From Opitutaceae bacterium (GTDB lineage: Bacteria; Verrucomicrobiota; Verrucomicrobiia; Opitutales; Opitutaceae): a DNA stretch of 64,000 nt. The notes below the pieces were generated by a model. The model was not told where the DNA came from and did no database searches. It worked only from the letters and a program-made list of their open reading frames with translations. Within the stretch, counting starts at the first letter, position 1, and each line of letters begins with the position of its first letter. Positions 23,910-33,591 of this stretch are shown here, one piece after another. A program made the translations under genes and the position numbers. Location of the stretch: NCBI GenBank assembly GCA_018402455.1, contig JAGYIG010000002.1, positions 62,001-126,000 of the forward strand. Reading direction: 5' to 3'.

Positions 23910-24082
23910 AGACCACGACCACGCCCACGACCAACCCAACGCCTAAATCAACCGACTCCTCCGGTCATCCGACTGGCTTTTTTGCGAGGATTTTTAATAA
24001 GCTCGATGCCTCGCTTAAGCAGAAAGCGGACAAAAAGCAGGCGAGCTCCTGTTGCGGGGATAAGGGTGGCAAGTGCTGTTAG
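23906..24082 (+). CDS. Cysteine-rich mini-protein in ars operon
   Basis: A 58-residue product coupled to arsR by a four-base overlap. It has a Thr/Pro/Ser-rich, probably disordered N-terminus, a short amphipathic helix (FFARIFNKLDASLKQKADKK) and a C-terminal metal-ligand cluster ASSCCGDKGGKCC with four cysteines in two CC pairs. I do not recognise the family. Placement between the repressor and two transport genes, and the vicinal cysteines that favour As(III), suggest a small soluble arsenite carrier or sensor that delivers metalloid to the pumps. That is inference; a structural or regulatory peptide is an alternative. Confidence 0.7.
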   Translation: MKTTTTPTTNPTPKSTDSSGHPTGFFARIFNKLDASLKQKADKKQASSCCGDKGGKCC

Positions 24083-24166
24083 GCCGTGGAACCCGCGGGA
24101 ACGTAGGTCCCCGGGGGTGCTGACGGCTGAGGCCACGGAGCTCCGAGGGATTCGAGGCTTTTGACC

Positions 24167-25120
24167 ATGATTCATGATTTTGCCGACCTGCTGGTTTACC
24201 GATGGCTCGGGCTCGATCCCGAGTCGGGCCTTGGTGGCGTGCTCCATTTCTTCATCTACGATTCCCTGAAGATCTTTGGCCTGCTCGCGGTCATGATCTT
24301 TCTGATTGGCTTCGTCCGGACCTGGCTGCCGCAGGACCGGCTGCAGCGTTGGATGGGGTCGGGCGGCGTCTGGGCAAATGTCATCGCCGCTGCTTTCGGC
24401 GCGATCACCCCGTTTTGTTCCTGCTCTTCGATTCCGATTTTCATCACGATGTTGAAGGCGAGGATTCCTCTCGGGGTGACCTTCTCGTTCCTCATCACTT
24501 CGCCGATTATCAACGAATACCTCGTGGTCATCATGGCGGCGGAGTTTGGGGTGCCGATCACGCTGGCCTACGTTGGCAGCGGTCTGTTGATCGGGGTGGT
24601 GGGGGGCGCCGTGATTGGGCGGATGAAACTGGAGCGTTTCCTGGAGCGGGACATCATCGATGCGGCGGTGGAGCGGGACGAAAACCGCAGGTATACTTTC
24701 GCGGCGCGGGTCCGCTTCGGGATCGACGAAGCGCTCGACGTCATCAAGGGCATCTGGCTCTGGGTGCTCGTGGGGATCGGGGTTGGCGCGGTGATTCACA
24801 ACTACGTTCCGCAAGAGACCATTCACGGTGCCATGCAGGTGACGGGCGTTTTTTCGGTGCCCATCGCGACCCTCCTGGGCGTGCCCATGTATGGCAGTTG
24901 CGCAGCGATTGTGCCGATCGCGGTGGTGCTCTTCGAGAAAGGCGTCCCCTTGGGCACCGCCCTCGCCTTCATGATGGCGATGGCCGCGCTCAGCCTCCCG
25001 GAGGCCATCATGCTCCGACGGGTCATGCGGCTTGGTCTCATCGCCATTTTTTTCGGCATAACCGCCGTGGCGATCATCGCCACGGGCTACCTGCTCAACG
25101 CCCTGGCCCCCGCCCTGTAG
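24167..25120 (+). CDS. ArsP/YraQ-type permease (UPF0718)
   Basis: A 317-residue membrane protein starting [17 protein letters not shown]; a TTG two codons earlier is also possible. Eight or so hydrophobic segments are visible, with the family signature [10 protein letters not shown] after FGAITP and a second-half repeat around [26 protein letters not shown]. Cysteines in the first signature are thought to be the metalloid/thiol site of ArsP, which exports trivalent organoarsenicals; related proteins are of unknown specificity. It lies between the Cys-rich mini-protein and the ACR3 pump, which supports a detoxification role. It could act on methylarsenite, although no arsM is present in the window. 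Confidence 0.85.
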   Translation: MIHDFADLLVYRWLGLDPESGLGGVLHFFIYDSLKIFGLLAVMIFLIGFVRTWLPQDRLQRWMGSGGVWANVIAAAFGAITPFCSCSSIPIFITMLKARIPLGVTFSFLITSPIINEYLVVIMAAEFGVPITLAYVGSGLLIGVVGGAVIGRMKLERFLERDIIDAAVERDENRRYTFAARVRFGIDEALDVIKGIWLWVLVGIGVGAVIHNYVPQETIHGAMQVTGVFSVPIATLLGVPMYGSCAAIVPIAVVLFEKGVPLGTALAFMMAMAALSLPEAIMLRRVMRLGLIAIFFGITAVAIIATGYLLNALAPAL

Positions 25121-25191
25121 CCCGCCCCCGCAATTTGATTTCTTAACCTCGTGGCTCCGCGTCCGGAGCATTCCTTCTCTGAGAATTTATT

Positions 25192-26265
25192 ATGGACCAG
25201 AAAAAACCAACCGAAGCTGGCATCAGCTTCTTTGAAAAAAACCTCACCGTGTGGGTCGCGCTGTGCATGGTCACCGGAATCGTGATCGGGAAGTTTTTGC
25301 CGATCATCCCCGAATTCCTGACCCGTTTCGAGTATGCCAAGGTCTCCATCCCCATCGCCGTTTTGATCTGGCTGATGATCTACCCGATGATGATGAAGGT
25401 GGATTTCACGAGCCTGAAAAATGTGCGGCGGGAACCTCAGGGCCTTTACGTGACGTGGGTGGTGAATTGGCTGATCAAACCGTTCAGCATGTTCGGGATC
25501 GCCTCGCTGTTTTTCTATTACATCTTCGGGGCCTTGATCGAGCCCGCCTTGGCGAAGGAGTATGTGGCGGGAGGCGTCATCCTCGGGGCCGCTCCCTGCA
25601 CGGCCATGGTCTTCGTCTGGAGTCACCTGACGCGGGGCAACCCGGCTTACACGGTGATTCAAGTCGCCACCAATGACCTTATCATCCTGGTCGCCTTTGT
25701 CCCGATTGTGGTCCTGTTGCTCGGAATCACGGGGGTGAGCATTCCTTGGGACACGCTTTTTCTCTCGGTCTTTCTTTTTGTCGTCATCCCCTTGGCGGGC
25801 GGGATCTGGACCCGACGACATGTCCTCAAGCAGTACGGCGAGGCTTACTTTCACGACCGGTTTCTGCCGAAATTCAACAACCTCACCATCGTGGGGCTGC
25901 TCCTGACGCTGGTGTTAATCTTTTCCTTTCAAGGCGGGATCATTCTGGCGAACCCGCTCCACATTCTGCTGATCGCCATTCCCTTGATCCTGCAAACGTT
26001 CCTGATCTTCTTCATTGCCTATGGGATCAGCCGCAAGCTTCGGCTCTGTCACGACGTGGCTGCTCCCGCCGGGATGATTGGGGCTTCGAATTTTTTCGAA
26101 CTGGCGGTGGCGGTTGCCATCACGATCTTCGGAGCGTCGTCCCCGGTGGTGCTTGTGACGATTGTGGGCGTTTTGGTTGAGGTGCCGGTCATGCTGGCGT
26201 TGGTCAGGTTTGCCAACAAGACGAAGCACTGGTTTCCGGCGAGGTCGCAGCCGCCGAGCGCGTGA
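25192..26265 (+). CDS. ACR3-family arsenite efflux transporter
   Basis: A 357-residue ten-helix membrane protein beginning ISFFEKNLTVWVALCMVTGI, the standard ACR3 opening. Conserved ACR3 landmarks are MMKVDFTSL, the GAAPCTAMVFVWSHLTRGNP segment holding the essential Cys and the ALVFVWSxL core, and SNFFELAVAVAITIFG near the C-terminus. It exports As(III) by proton antiport; no ArsA ATPase is needed. It follows the ArsP-like gene by 71 bp and precedes a DUF5069 gene, and is presumably under ArsR control. Confidence 0.95.
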   Translation: MDQKKPTEAGISFFEKNLTVWVALCMVTGIVIGKFLPIIPEFLTRFEYAKVSIPIAVLIWLMIYPMMMKVDFTSLKNVRREPQGLYVTWVVNWLIKPFSMFGIASLFFYYIFGALIEPALAKEYVAGGVILGAAPCTAMVFVWSHLTRGNPAYTVIQVATNDLIILVAFVPIVVLLLGITGVSIPWDTLFLSVFLFVVIPLAGGIWTRRHVLKQYGEAYFHDRFLPKFNNLTIVGLLLTLVLIFSFQGGIILANPLHILLIAIPLILQTFLIFFIAYGISRKLRLCHDVAAPAGMIGASNFFELAVAVAITIFGASSPVVLVTIVGVLVEVPVMLALVRFANKTKHWFPARSQPPSA

Positions 26266-26318
26266 TGGAGGGGCTCGGCTTCACGATCGGCCCGTAGTAA
26301 CTCTGAAACTTCAAACTG

Positions 26319-26756
26319 ATGGAAAAGATAATCCCCTTAATCAGCTCTGGCACCGCGGGTCCGCTCGGCGTCAAACACCTGCCCCGCCTATGGCTCAAAG
26401 GCCTGCTCGCCGGAGTCGGCCGACTGCCCGAAGGCTACAAGGACATTCGTCCGGGGTTCGACTTCATGGTGCTCGAAGGGTTGGGCCTCGATCCGGAAAA
26501 AGTGCGCACCTACCTCGTCACCCACCGGCCCTCCTACCTGGCCTTCGAGGCTTGGCTCCAGGCGCAGCCGGAGGCGAATCTTGCGGCCGATACGATTGCC
26601 CGGGTCAACCGCATCGTCGTTGAGCGTAAAAAGGGCGCGGATTCGCGTCGTAAAATGCTCGCGGAGAATGGCCTGCCGGAGGACGCACCGATTGAAGATT
26701 CGATCATGCTCAACAACCTCGACGATTGGCGCGCCCTCCACGAGCAGGTAAAATAG
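26319..26756 (+). CDS. DUF5069 domain protein
   Basis: A 145-residue soluble protein with the DUF5069 core GPLGVKHLPRLWLKGLL and the later YKDIRPGFDFMVLEGLGLDP and THRPSYLAFEAWL. The family is frequent in Verrucomicrobiota and Planctomycetota and has no experimentally defined function that I can cite. It is the last gene of the arsenic operon, 53 bp behind the ACR3 pump on the same strand, and a hairpin AGCGTCG/CGACGCT at 26897-26917 follows. A link to arsenic handling is suggested by position only. Confidence 0.75.
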   Translation: MEKIIPLISSGTAGPLGVKHLPRLWLKGLLAGVGRLPEGYKDIRPGFDFMVLEGLGLDPEKVRTYLVTHRPSYLAFEAWLQAQPEANLAADTIARVNRIVVERKKGADSRRKMLAENGLPEDAPIEDSIMLNNLDDWRALHEQVK

Positions 26757-26930
26757 GGGACGCTCTCGGACAGCGAGCGCACGGGGGGTATCCTCGGACG
26801 CGGGGAGCCTTGCCTGCCCCAGAGTTTAAATCTGCCGACCAACCCAAGGGAAGGGGAAAAGAGGGCTCGGGCAGAGCTCTAGCGGTTGGACGGTTAAGCG
26901 TCGCAGTTCGCGACGCTCCCCGGGCAGGCC

Positions 26931-26982
26931 GGAGGAGAGCGGGATCGGGTTTTGACGGCCCGAAGGTTTCCCGCTCTCCTCC
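26931..26982 (+). promoter_or_regulatory. Large hairpin immediately before a start codon
   Basis: GGAGGAGAGCGGGA (26931-26944) pairs perfectly with 26969-26982, and inside it TCGGG (26945-26949) pairs with CCCGA (26959-26963). The outer stem ends four bases before the ATG at 26987. The only purine-rich ribosome-binding-like sequence is in the upstream arm, so folding could hide or present it. No poly-T follows, so an intrinsic terminator is unlikely. Confidence 0.55.
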
Positions 26983-26986
26983 CGCC

Positions 26987-28579
26987 ATGGAGCGCTTTGG
27001 GTTTATTTTGGCATACAGATTCGGTTGGGGACTGATGCTAGGAGTTACGTTGGGAGCGGGGGGGCCGTTCGCCACTCCGGCGGCGGCTGAAAGCTCCCCG
27101 GTTTCGTATGAGCGGTTTGGGGCCGTGGGTGACGGCCTGACCGACGATTTGCCGGCCATCGTCGCCGCCCACGCTCACGCCAACGAGCACCGGCTGCCGG
27201 TGCGGTCGAATCCCGACGCCACTTATCATCTCGGACGACAGGCCCTGACTGCGATCATCCAAACCGATACGGATTGGAACACCTCGCGCTTCATCATCGA
27301 TGACAGCCAAGGGGTCGATGACCACCGTCGCCCCCTGTTCGAGGTGCGTTCCCGGCTGGATGCGGTGCCCTTGCCGATCGAGCGGCTGACTCGCGGACAG
27401 GAGCAGCTGGACCTGCGACCGGCCACCGATTTTCTGGTGTGGGTCGAGAACGCGAATCGGCGGATCTTTATTCGACGCGGCTTGAACCAAAACGACGGCA
27501 CCGCGCAACGCGAGGTGTTCATTCTGCGTCAGGATGGTTCGATCGAAGGAGGGATTGACTGGGATTACGACGTGATCACCGCGATCGAGGCCCGACCGAT
27601 GGACCCGGAGCCGCTGGTGGTCCGGGGCGGTCGGTTCATCAATCTGGCCAACCGCATGCGCCAGGAGGTGGGTTACAATTACTGGAGCCGCAACCTGCGT
27701 ATCAGCCGATCAAATACCGAAATCGACGGCCTGACCCTGGAGGTGGCCGGCGAGACGGATATCGGCCATCCCTACCGGGGCTTTTTGGAGGCGGAGCGGT
27801 GCGCCAACATCACCTTGCGCAATTGTGCCATTGATGGGCGCAGGACCTACCACACCATCGGGGCCGCGGGCAAACCCGTGCCGATGGGGACCTACGGCTT
27901 CCTCGCCACGGAGGTGGTGAACTTCCGCCTGATCAACTGCCGATCGGGCGATATCCACGACCGCTCCCGGTGGGGCGTGACCGCCACCAATTTCATGAAA
28001 AATATCCTGGTGGAGGACAGCACACTTTCGCGGATGGACGTGCACATGGGGGCGTCCGGAAGCTACGTCATTCGGCGTTCCACTATTGGCCACGCTGGGA
28101 TCAACGCCATTGGTCGCGGGCACCTGCTGGTCGAGGACTCGACGCTGCACGGCCGCGCCCTGATCGCCTTCCGCGCCGATTATGGGTCGACGTGGGAGGG
28201 CGATGTGACCGTGCGCAACAGCCGCTGGATTCCGCCGGCGGATCAGGGCCGCCTGATGATGTTCCAACTGGAAAATGATGGCACGCATGATTTTGGTTAT
28301 CCGTGTTTCATGCCGCGGGTGATTCGGTTGGAGGGGCTGTGGGTCGATGATTCCGGGCGCGCGGAGGACTATCGGGGTGTGTCCTACTTCAACGATCCCA
28401 TCGGCCCGCCCCGGGAGGAGCGGCCGTTTGCGTATCAATTGACGGAGCGGGTGGAGGTGAGCGGCCTGACCACTGCCAGTGGGCTGCCGCCCCGGGTGAG
28501 CGACAACGCCGCGGTGGCAGCGGCCATCGAGGTGGTGGCGACCCCGGCGGGCCTGGGATTAGGCGACGGCGAGCGATGA
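26987..28579 (+). CDS. Secreted pectate-lyase-like (right-handed beta-helix) protein
   Basis: The start at 26987 is chosen because it opens a signal peptide (residues 1 to about 34, ending ATPAAAES); the frame is open further upstream but without protein character. The mature part starts VSYERFGAVGDGLTDDLPAI, the entry motif of the pectate-lyase superfamily 3 / phage-like beta-helix fold, and continues with repeating short beta segments such as NITLRNCAIDG, ILVEDSTLSRM and VIRRSTIGHAG. 530 residues in total. It probably binds or cleaves a polyuronate or other acidic polysaccharide, with heparinase-like and GH2 enzymes elsewhere in the window. No catalytic residues can be assigned by eye, so an activity is not claimed. 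Confidence 0.8.
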   Translation: MERFGFILAYRFGWGLMLGVTLGAGGPFATPAAAESSPVSYERFGAVGDGLTDDLPAIVAAHAHANEHRLPVRSNPDATYHLGRQALTAIIQTDTDWNTSRFIIDDSQGVDDHRRPLFEVRSRLDAVPLPIERLTRGQEQLDLRPATDFLVWVENANRRIFIRRGLNQNDGTAQREVFILRQDGSIEGGIDWDYDVITAIEARPMDPEPLVVRGGRFINLANRMRQEVGYNYWSRNLRISRSNTEIDGLTLEVAGETDIGHPYRGFLEAERCANITLRNCAIDGRRTYHTIGAAGKPVPMGTYGFLATEVVNFRLINCRSGDIHDRSRWGVTATNFMKNILVEDSTLSRMDVHMGASGSYVIRRSTIGHAGINAIGRGHLLVEDSTLHGRALIAFRADYGSTWEGDVTVRNSRWIPPADQGRLMMFQLENDGTHDFGYPCFMPRVIRLEGLWVDDSGRAEDYRGVSYFNDPIGPPREERPFAYQLTERVEVSGLTTASGLPPRVSDNAAVAAAIEVVATPAGLGLGDGER

Positions 28580-28829
28580 CCCCGGAGGGGACACTGCCGA
28601 TCCCGTGCGGGGCACAAAACCCTTGCCATCGTCCGGACTTGCCCAATTGCTCCGCGCCTCGTCCAGCATCCGTCCTCGGTTCGCAACGCTCAGGCGGCCG
28701 CCTCGGTCGACCACGAGTGGGGGATTGCTGAAGTGACGTCGCCCTGATTCCGCGGGCGACTGTTGCGGTGGCCTCGGCCTCGGCGGTGAGCCCAGTTGGC
28801 GGCGCGATGTTCGCCCGCCCCCAATTTCC
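28580..28829. other. Intergenic region upstream of sulP-type gene
   Basis: 250 bp with no convincing coding frame, terminator or repeat that I recognise. It should carry the promoter for the SulP/Usp pair. Confidence 0.5.
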
Positions 28830-30335
28830 ATGACTTCGTTGTTTCAATCCCGTTACGCCCAGCAGTGGCTGGCCAATCCGCGCCGCGACATTATCGCCGG
28901 GGCGGTGGTGGCGTTGGCGCTCATCCCCGAGGCCATCGCGTTCTCCATCATTGCCGGGGTCGATCCACGGGTCGGTCTCTACGCCTCGTTCTGCATTGCG
29001 GTCGTGACAGCGGTGGTCGGAGCCCGCTCCGGCATGATCTCCGCCGCGACTGGGGCGATGGCCCTCCTCATGGTCACGTTGGTGCGCGAACACGGCTTGG
29101 AATACCTGTTGGCCGCGACGGTGTTGACCGGAGTGCTGCAGATCATCGCGGGTGTCTTTAAGCTGGGCGATTTGATGAAATTTGTGTCCCGGTCGGTGGT
29201 CACGGGATTTGTTAACGCCCTCGCGATCCTGATTTTTATGGCCCAGTTGCCGGAGTTCACCGGCCAGGGTCTGCTGATGTATGGCTTGGTCGCCGTGGGG
29301 CTGGTGATCATCTACGGGTTACCGCGACTGACGACCGCCGTGCCCTCGCCGCTGGTGTGCATCGTGGCGCTCACCGCGCTGTCCATGGCGATGGGGTGGG
29401 GCGGACCCGAGGGGGTGTTACGCACGGTGGGTTCGATGGGCGCGTTGCCCTCGACACTTCCCGTGTTCCTGTGGCCCGACATCCCCCTCAATCTCGAAAC
29501 CCTGCGCATCATCCTGCCCTACGCCGTGCCGTTGGCGGTGGTCGGGATCCTGGAGTCGCTGATGACCGCGACCATCGTCGATGACCTCACGGACACCCCG
29601 TCGGACAAGAGCCGCGAGTGTGTCGGCCAAGGGGTGGCCAATATCTCGGCGGGTTTGTTCGGCGGCATGGCCGGGTGTGCCATGATCGGGCAGACGGTCA
29701 TCAACGTGAAGTCCGGGGGCCGCGGTCGGCTTTCCTGTTTTGCCGCCGGGGTCATTCTGCTCATTCTGATCGTGGCCTTGGGTGATTTTGTGGCGCAGAT
29801 CCCGATGGCCGCGTTGGTGGCGGTGATGATTATGGTGTCGATCGGCACTTTCAGTTGGAGTTCACTCACCAACCTGCGCCTGCACCACCGCACCTCGAGT
29901 GCGGTGATGATTGTGACCGTGATCGTGACGGTTTTCACCCACAACCTGGCGGCGGGAGTGGGGGCCGGCGTGCTGCTCAGCGCGCTGTTCTTCTCCTACA
30001 AGGTTTCGCAGTTGCTCGACATCACGTCGACGCTCAGCGCCGATGGCGAACACCGCACCTACGAAGTGCGCGGGCAGCTGTTCTTTGTCTCGGCCAGCAC
30101 CTTCGCCGAGGCCTTCGACTTCCGCGAGGTCTTGAAGACCGTGCGCATCGACGTCTCACACGCCCACTTCTGGGACCTCTCGGCCGTGGCCGCCCTCGAC
30201 CGGGTGGTGCTCAAATTCCGACGGGAGGGGGCCGAGGTGGAACTCTTTGGCCTCAACGAAGCGAGCAAGACCCTCGTCCTGCGAATCGCCCGTCATGACA
30301 AACCGGGCGCGATGGAAGAACTCGACGGCCATTGA
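28830..30335 (+). CDS. SulP family anion transporter with STAS domain
   Basis: A 501-residue protein. Residues 1 to about 380 are the SulP transmembrane domain, starting [20 protein letters not shown], the first-helix motif of the family, with [19 protein letters not shown] in helix 3 and [20 protein letters not shown] after the middle. The C-terminal about 100 residues are a STAS domain ([19 protein letters not shown], then [20 protein letters not shown]). SulP proteins carry sulfate, bicarbonate or other anions. In this subgroup the STAS domain may be regulated by a partner, and a tandem Usp protein follows at 31 bp, so a bicarbonate/stress connection is possible. The substrate cannot be told from sequence. 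Confidence 0.93.
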   Translation: MTSLFQSRYAQQWLANPRRDIIAGAVVALALIPEAIAFSIIAGVDPRVGLYASFCIAVVTAVVGARSGMISAATGAMALLMVTLVREHGLEYLLAATVLTGVLQIIAGVFKLGDLMKFVSRSVVTGFVNALAILIFMAQLPEFTGQGLLMYGLVAVGLVIIYGLPRLTTAVPSPLVCIVALTALSMAMGWGGPEGVLRTVGSMGALPSTLPVFLWPDIPLNLETLRIILPYAVPLAVVGILESLMTATIVDDLTDTPSDKSRECVGQGVANISAGLFGGMAGCAMIGQTVINVKSGGRGRLSCFAAGVILLILIVALGDFVAQIPMAALVAVMIMVSIGTFSWSSLTNLRLHHRTSSAVMIVTVIVTVFTHNLAAGVGAGVLLSALFFSYKVSQLLDITSTLSADGEHRTYEVRGQLFFVSASTFAEAFDFREVLKTVRIDVSHAHFWDLSAVAALDRVVLKFRREGAEVELFGLNEASKTLVLRIARHDKPGAMEELDGH

Positions 30336-30366
30336 TTCACCGCTGCCCATCGCCTAACTTTTCCGC

Positions 30367-31245
30367 ATGCCCCATCCCTCCACTCCCGCCATGCCCAAGA
30401 TCCTCGCCTGCACCGACGGTTCCACCTATGCCGCCAGCGTTTACGATCATGCCGCGTGGGCGGCTCGCCAACTCGAGGCGTCCGTTCATGTGCTGCACCT
30501 GATCGATCCGCACCATGAGACGGCCACCTCGGCCGATGTTTCGGGCTCCATCGGCCTCGGGGCTAAATCGGCCCTGTTGGAGGAATTGGTGCAGCTCGAA
30601 GCCACCAAGGCACGGCTGGCGCAGGCGAAAGGGCGGGCGTTACTGGAGGCGGCCCGGGCCCACCTCGCCGCCGCCGGGATTGCGCACGTCATCGCCGACC
30701 AAAAACATGGCGCGCTGGCCGATTCGATCGAGACCTACGACGCCGAGGCGGACTTGGTGGTGTTGGGCAAGCGAGGGGAAAACAACTCACTCAATTTCAA
30801 ACATCTCGGCTCCAACTTGGAACGGGTCGTGCGCACCTGTCGGCATCCGGTGTTGGCCAGTTCCCGGGCGTTCAAGCCCATCCGGCGGGCTTTGCTCGCC
30901 TACGATGCCGGTGCGACCACCGAACGGGCCGTTGACTACCTCGCCACTTCGCCGCTGCTGCGCGGGGTGTCGCTGCACCTGCTCTCCGTCGGAGCGGGCG
31001 ACGCCCGGGTCTCCGGGGGACTCACCGCAGCGCAGGCCAAGCTCGCGGCGGCCGGGCTGGAGGTGACCACGGAAATTGCGCCCGGCCATCCCGATGAGGT
31101 CATCGCGGCCACGATCAAGCGAGAAGGCTGTCACCTCCTCGTCATGGGTGCATACGGGCACACCCGCATCCGCCAGCTCATCATTGGGAGCACCACCGCC
31201 ACCCTGCTGCGCACCTGCGCGGTGCCGGCGCTGTTGTTTCGCTGA
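30367..31245 (+). CDS. Tandem universal stress protein (two UspA domains)
   Basis: A 292-residue soluble protein made of two Usp domains, about 10-155 and 160-292. The first opens PKILACTDGSTYAASVYDHA and has GKRGENNSLNFKHLGSNLER; the second opens RRALLAYDAGATTERAVDYL and has the ATP-binding pattern GAYGHTRIRQLIIGSTTATL (G-2x-G-9x-G-S/T). Translation could start at the ATG at 30367 or at 30391 (MPKILACTDGS); the second matches the family edge better. It follows the SulP transporter at 31 bp and is probably cotranscribed, which suggests a nucleotide-dependent modulation of that transporter. Confidence 0.9.
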   Translation: MPHPSTPAMPKILACTDGSTYAASVYDHAAWAARQLEASVHVLHLIDPHHETATSADVSGSIGLGAKSALLEELVQLEATKARLAQAKGRALLEAARAHLAAAGIAHVIADQKHGALADSIETYDAEADLVVLGKRGENNSLNFKHLGSNLERVVRTCRHPVLASSRAFKPIRRALLAYDAGATTERAVDYLATSPLLRGVSLHLLSVGAGDARVSGGLTAAQAKLAAAGLEVTTEIAPGHPDEVIAATIKREGCHLLVMGAYGHTRIRQLIIGSTTATLLRTCAVPALLFR

Positions 31246-31437
31246 CCCTTGCGGCTCAGGCAACGCCGTGGTCGGCGGCCGCAGGGAAGGCTGCTCCCGG
31301 ACCGGGGACGGTGTTGCTGCCGAGCCCGGCTGCCGTTCGCTTCAACGGGACCCTCGTGGTTCCCCGCCTGGCCTTCATGAACCAAAAACGGCTCGAAGAC
31401 TGGACCTTGGGCCGAAGCGTTTTTAGTTCTTCGTGCG

Positions 31438-33555
31438 ATGCATTTCCCCACCAAGTTTTCGATACGTTCTCGCGTAGGTTTAGTCGGTGCGCTGGTCGTG
31501 GCGGTCAGTGGGTGGGGGGCGACCGGCAGTTTTACTTTTAGTTCCGAGGTCAAGCGTCCCGACATGACGCAGGAGGCGAAGGACACCGCGCCCAAATACA
31601 ATCCCACGGCGCATGTGCGCACGACGACCAAGGAGGACGCCGGAAACTATCGGGAACGCGACATCCTGGGGGGGAAGTATGCACCTGATCAGATTCGGGC
31701 GGCCCTGCTGGCGGCGGGACCGTTTCGGCCTTTTCCGGCGGCAGGTGATGCGGCGTATCAGGCGCTGCCGGCGGCCGAACGCCAGGCGATCATTGCGGCC
31801 GCCGAGGGCCATCTCGGCTATGACTGGCCCACGTTGACCGCCACGTTGTTTCTGGATCACTACGAAACCGGTTCACTGCGTGATTATCAAATCGCCTACT
31901 TTAAACGGGTGAAGACGCTGGAAACCCTGCTCTACGCGGAGGTGCTGGAAGGGGAGGGGCGTTTTATTCGGGACATCGCGAACGGGGTTTGGGCCATCTG
32001 CGAACAGACCTCGTGGGCGCAGCCGGCGCACCTCAATGTGGAACTGCCGGGAGCGGGATTGCCGACGCGGGACCACCCGATCCTGGCGTTGCTGGCGACG
32101 GAGACCGCCGCCACTCTCGCGGCGGTGGAGTATTTTGTGGGCGAGGCCTTGGACGCGCTGCACCCGGAGTTTCGGTCGCGGATGCGCCAGGAGGTGAAGC
32201 ACCACATCCTGACGCCTTATCTCGAGCGCACGGACTACTGGTGGATGGCCTACGAAAAACCGTTCACCAACAATTGGAATCCGTGGGTGACTTCCAACGT
32301 GCTGTTGAGTGCGCTGGTGTTTTCCGAAACCGAAGCAGAGCGGGCGGCCTACGTGCTGAAAGCGGTTGATGTGCTCGATCATTTTCTGAACGTCTATCCG
32401 GAGGATGGCGGGTGCGAAGAAGGCCCGGCCTACTGGGATCATGCGAGCGGCCGACTGCTTGATTGTTTGCGGTTGCTCCACCAAGCGACCGGCGGACTGA
32501 TTGATATTTACGATGAACCGCTGGTGCGCGAGATGGGCAACTTCATGTGGTATGCGAGTATCCACAGTCCGTGGTATGTAAATTTCGCTGATGCCCTGGC
32601 CCGCTACACCCCGGATGCGAGCACCCTGTTTCGCTATGGCCAAGCGACGGGCAGTGAGAACCTGATGGCCTTTGCCGCGACCAAACCGCTGAAACCCTAT
32701 TTCTCCGTGCCGCGGAGTGAGTATCTGTTTCTGCGACAGTTGCCGAACCTGTTCGTGCGGGAGGAACTGGAGCACTATGATCGGGCGTTTGAGCCGCTTA
32801 CCTTTGTCACCCTGCCGGATTTGGAGACGGCCTACGTTCGGCAGAGCACGGATACGGGTCGGGGCTTCTATCTGGCGGCCAAAGGGGGCTACAATGCGGA
32901 GAGCCACAACCACAACGATGTGGGCAGTTTTATCGTGTTTCTCGATGGCGAGCCCCTGTTGATCGATGTCGGGGTGGGCACCTACACGTCCAAGACTTTC
33001 AGTGAACAGCGCTACGAGATCTGGTCCATGCAGAGTAGTTATCACAACCTGCCCGATATCAATGGGGCGGCCCAACCCCACATGATTCAGTGGCGGAGCG
33101 ATTTCTTCAACGCCACGGAGACGCCGGTCGGCGCCACGATCGCAATCGGGCTCACTTCAGCCTATCCCGCCGAGGCCAATCTGGCGGCCTACGAACGCCG
33201 CCTGCGGTTTGATCGGACGGTGGAATCCCTTCGCCTGACCGATCGGCTCAAGTTTCGGGATGACCACGCCGCGGCCGGCGGCAATCGGGTCGCCTTTCAC
33301 CTGATGACCGCACACGTGCCCTCCGCCGGGGACCGCGCCGGCACGGTGATGCTCACCGCCCCGGGAGCAGTGATCCCACGCGCCCTGGTCGAATATGCCC
33401 CGGACCTGGACGTCGTCGTCACCAAGATCGGGTTGGAGGATCCCCGGATGGCGCAAAACTGGGGCGATGAAATCTATCGTATCACATTTACAGATACGCT
33501 GGCCGCGGGGCAGCGGGAGCGAGACTACGATTTTGTCATCCAACGCTCGCCGTAA
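31438..33555 (+). CDS. Secreted heparinase II/III-like protein
   Basis: A 705-residue protein with an N-terminal signal (residues about 12-30, VGLVGALVVAVSGWGATGS). An alpha/alpha toroid domain occupies about 100-400 (for example WWMAYEKPFTNNWNPWVTS and EDGGCEEGPAYWDHASGR), followed by the heparinase II/III-like beta sheet domain with GGYNAESHNHNDVGSFIVFL, where the SHNHND His/Asn cluster matches the catalytic region of family 12/21-type polysaccharide lyases. It probably cleaves an acidic polysaccharide by beta-elimination in the periplasm or outside. The exact substrate is open. It stands alone; the DciA-like gene is convergent. Confidence 0.88.
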   Translation: MHFPTKFSIRSRVGLVGALVVAVSGWGATGSFTFSSEVKRPDMTQEAKDTAPKYNPTAHVRTTTKEDAGNYRERDILGGKYAPDQIRAALLAAGPFRPFPAAGDAAYQALPAAERQAIIAAAEGHLGYDWPTLTATLFLDHYETGSLRDYQIAYFKRVKTLETLLYAEVLEGEGRFIRDIANGVWAICEQTSWAQPAHLNVELPGAGLPTRDHPILALLATETAATLAAVEYFVGEALDALHPEFRSRMRQEVKHHILTPYLERTDYWWMAYEKPFTNNWNPWVTSNVLLSALVFSETEAERAAYVLKAVDVLDHFLNVYPEDGGCEEGPAYWDHASGRLLDCLRLLHQATGGLIDIYDEPLVREMGNFMWYASIHSPWYVNFADALARYTPDASTLFRYGQATGSENLMAFAATKPLKPYFSVPRSEYLFLRQLPNLFVREELEHYDRAFEPLTFVTLPDLETAYVRQSTDTGRGFYLAAKGGYNAESHNHNDVGSFIVFLDGEPLLIDVGVGTYTSKTFSEQRYEIWSMQSSYHNLPDINGAAQPHMIQWRSDFFNATETPVGATIAIGLTSAYPAEANLAAYERRLRFDRTVESLRLTDRLKFRDDHAAAGGNRVAFHLMTAHVPSAGDRAGTVMLTAPGAVIPRALVEYAPDLDVVVTKIGLEDPRMAQNWGDEIYRITFTDTLAAGQRERDYDFVIQRSP

Positions 33556-33591
33556 CCCGCCGGCCCACCGGCGGCGGGGGCCGCACCGCCC

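Noticed and set aside
26726-26986. Upstream extension of the beta-helix protein to an ATG at 26726
   Set aside because: It would place 87 Arg/Gly-rich residues before a clear signal peptide and would start inside the DUF5069 gene.
28389-29093. Minus-strand frame across the gap before the SulP gene
   Set aside because: His/Arg/Pro-rich shadow of the beta-helix and SulP genes, with no recognisable motif.
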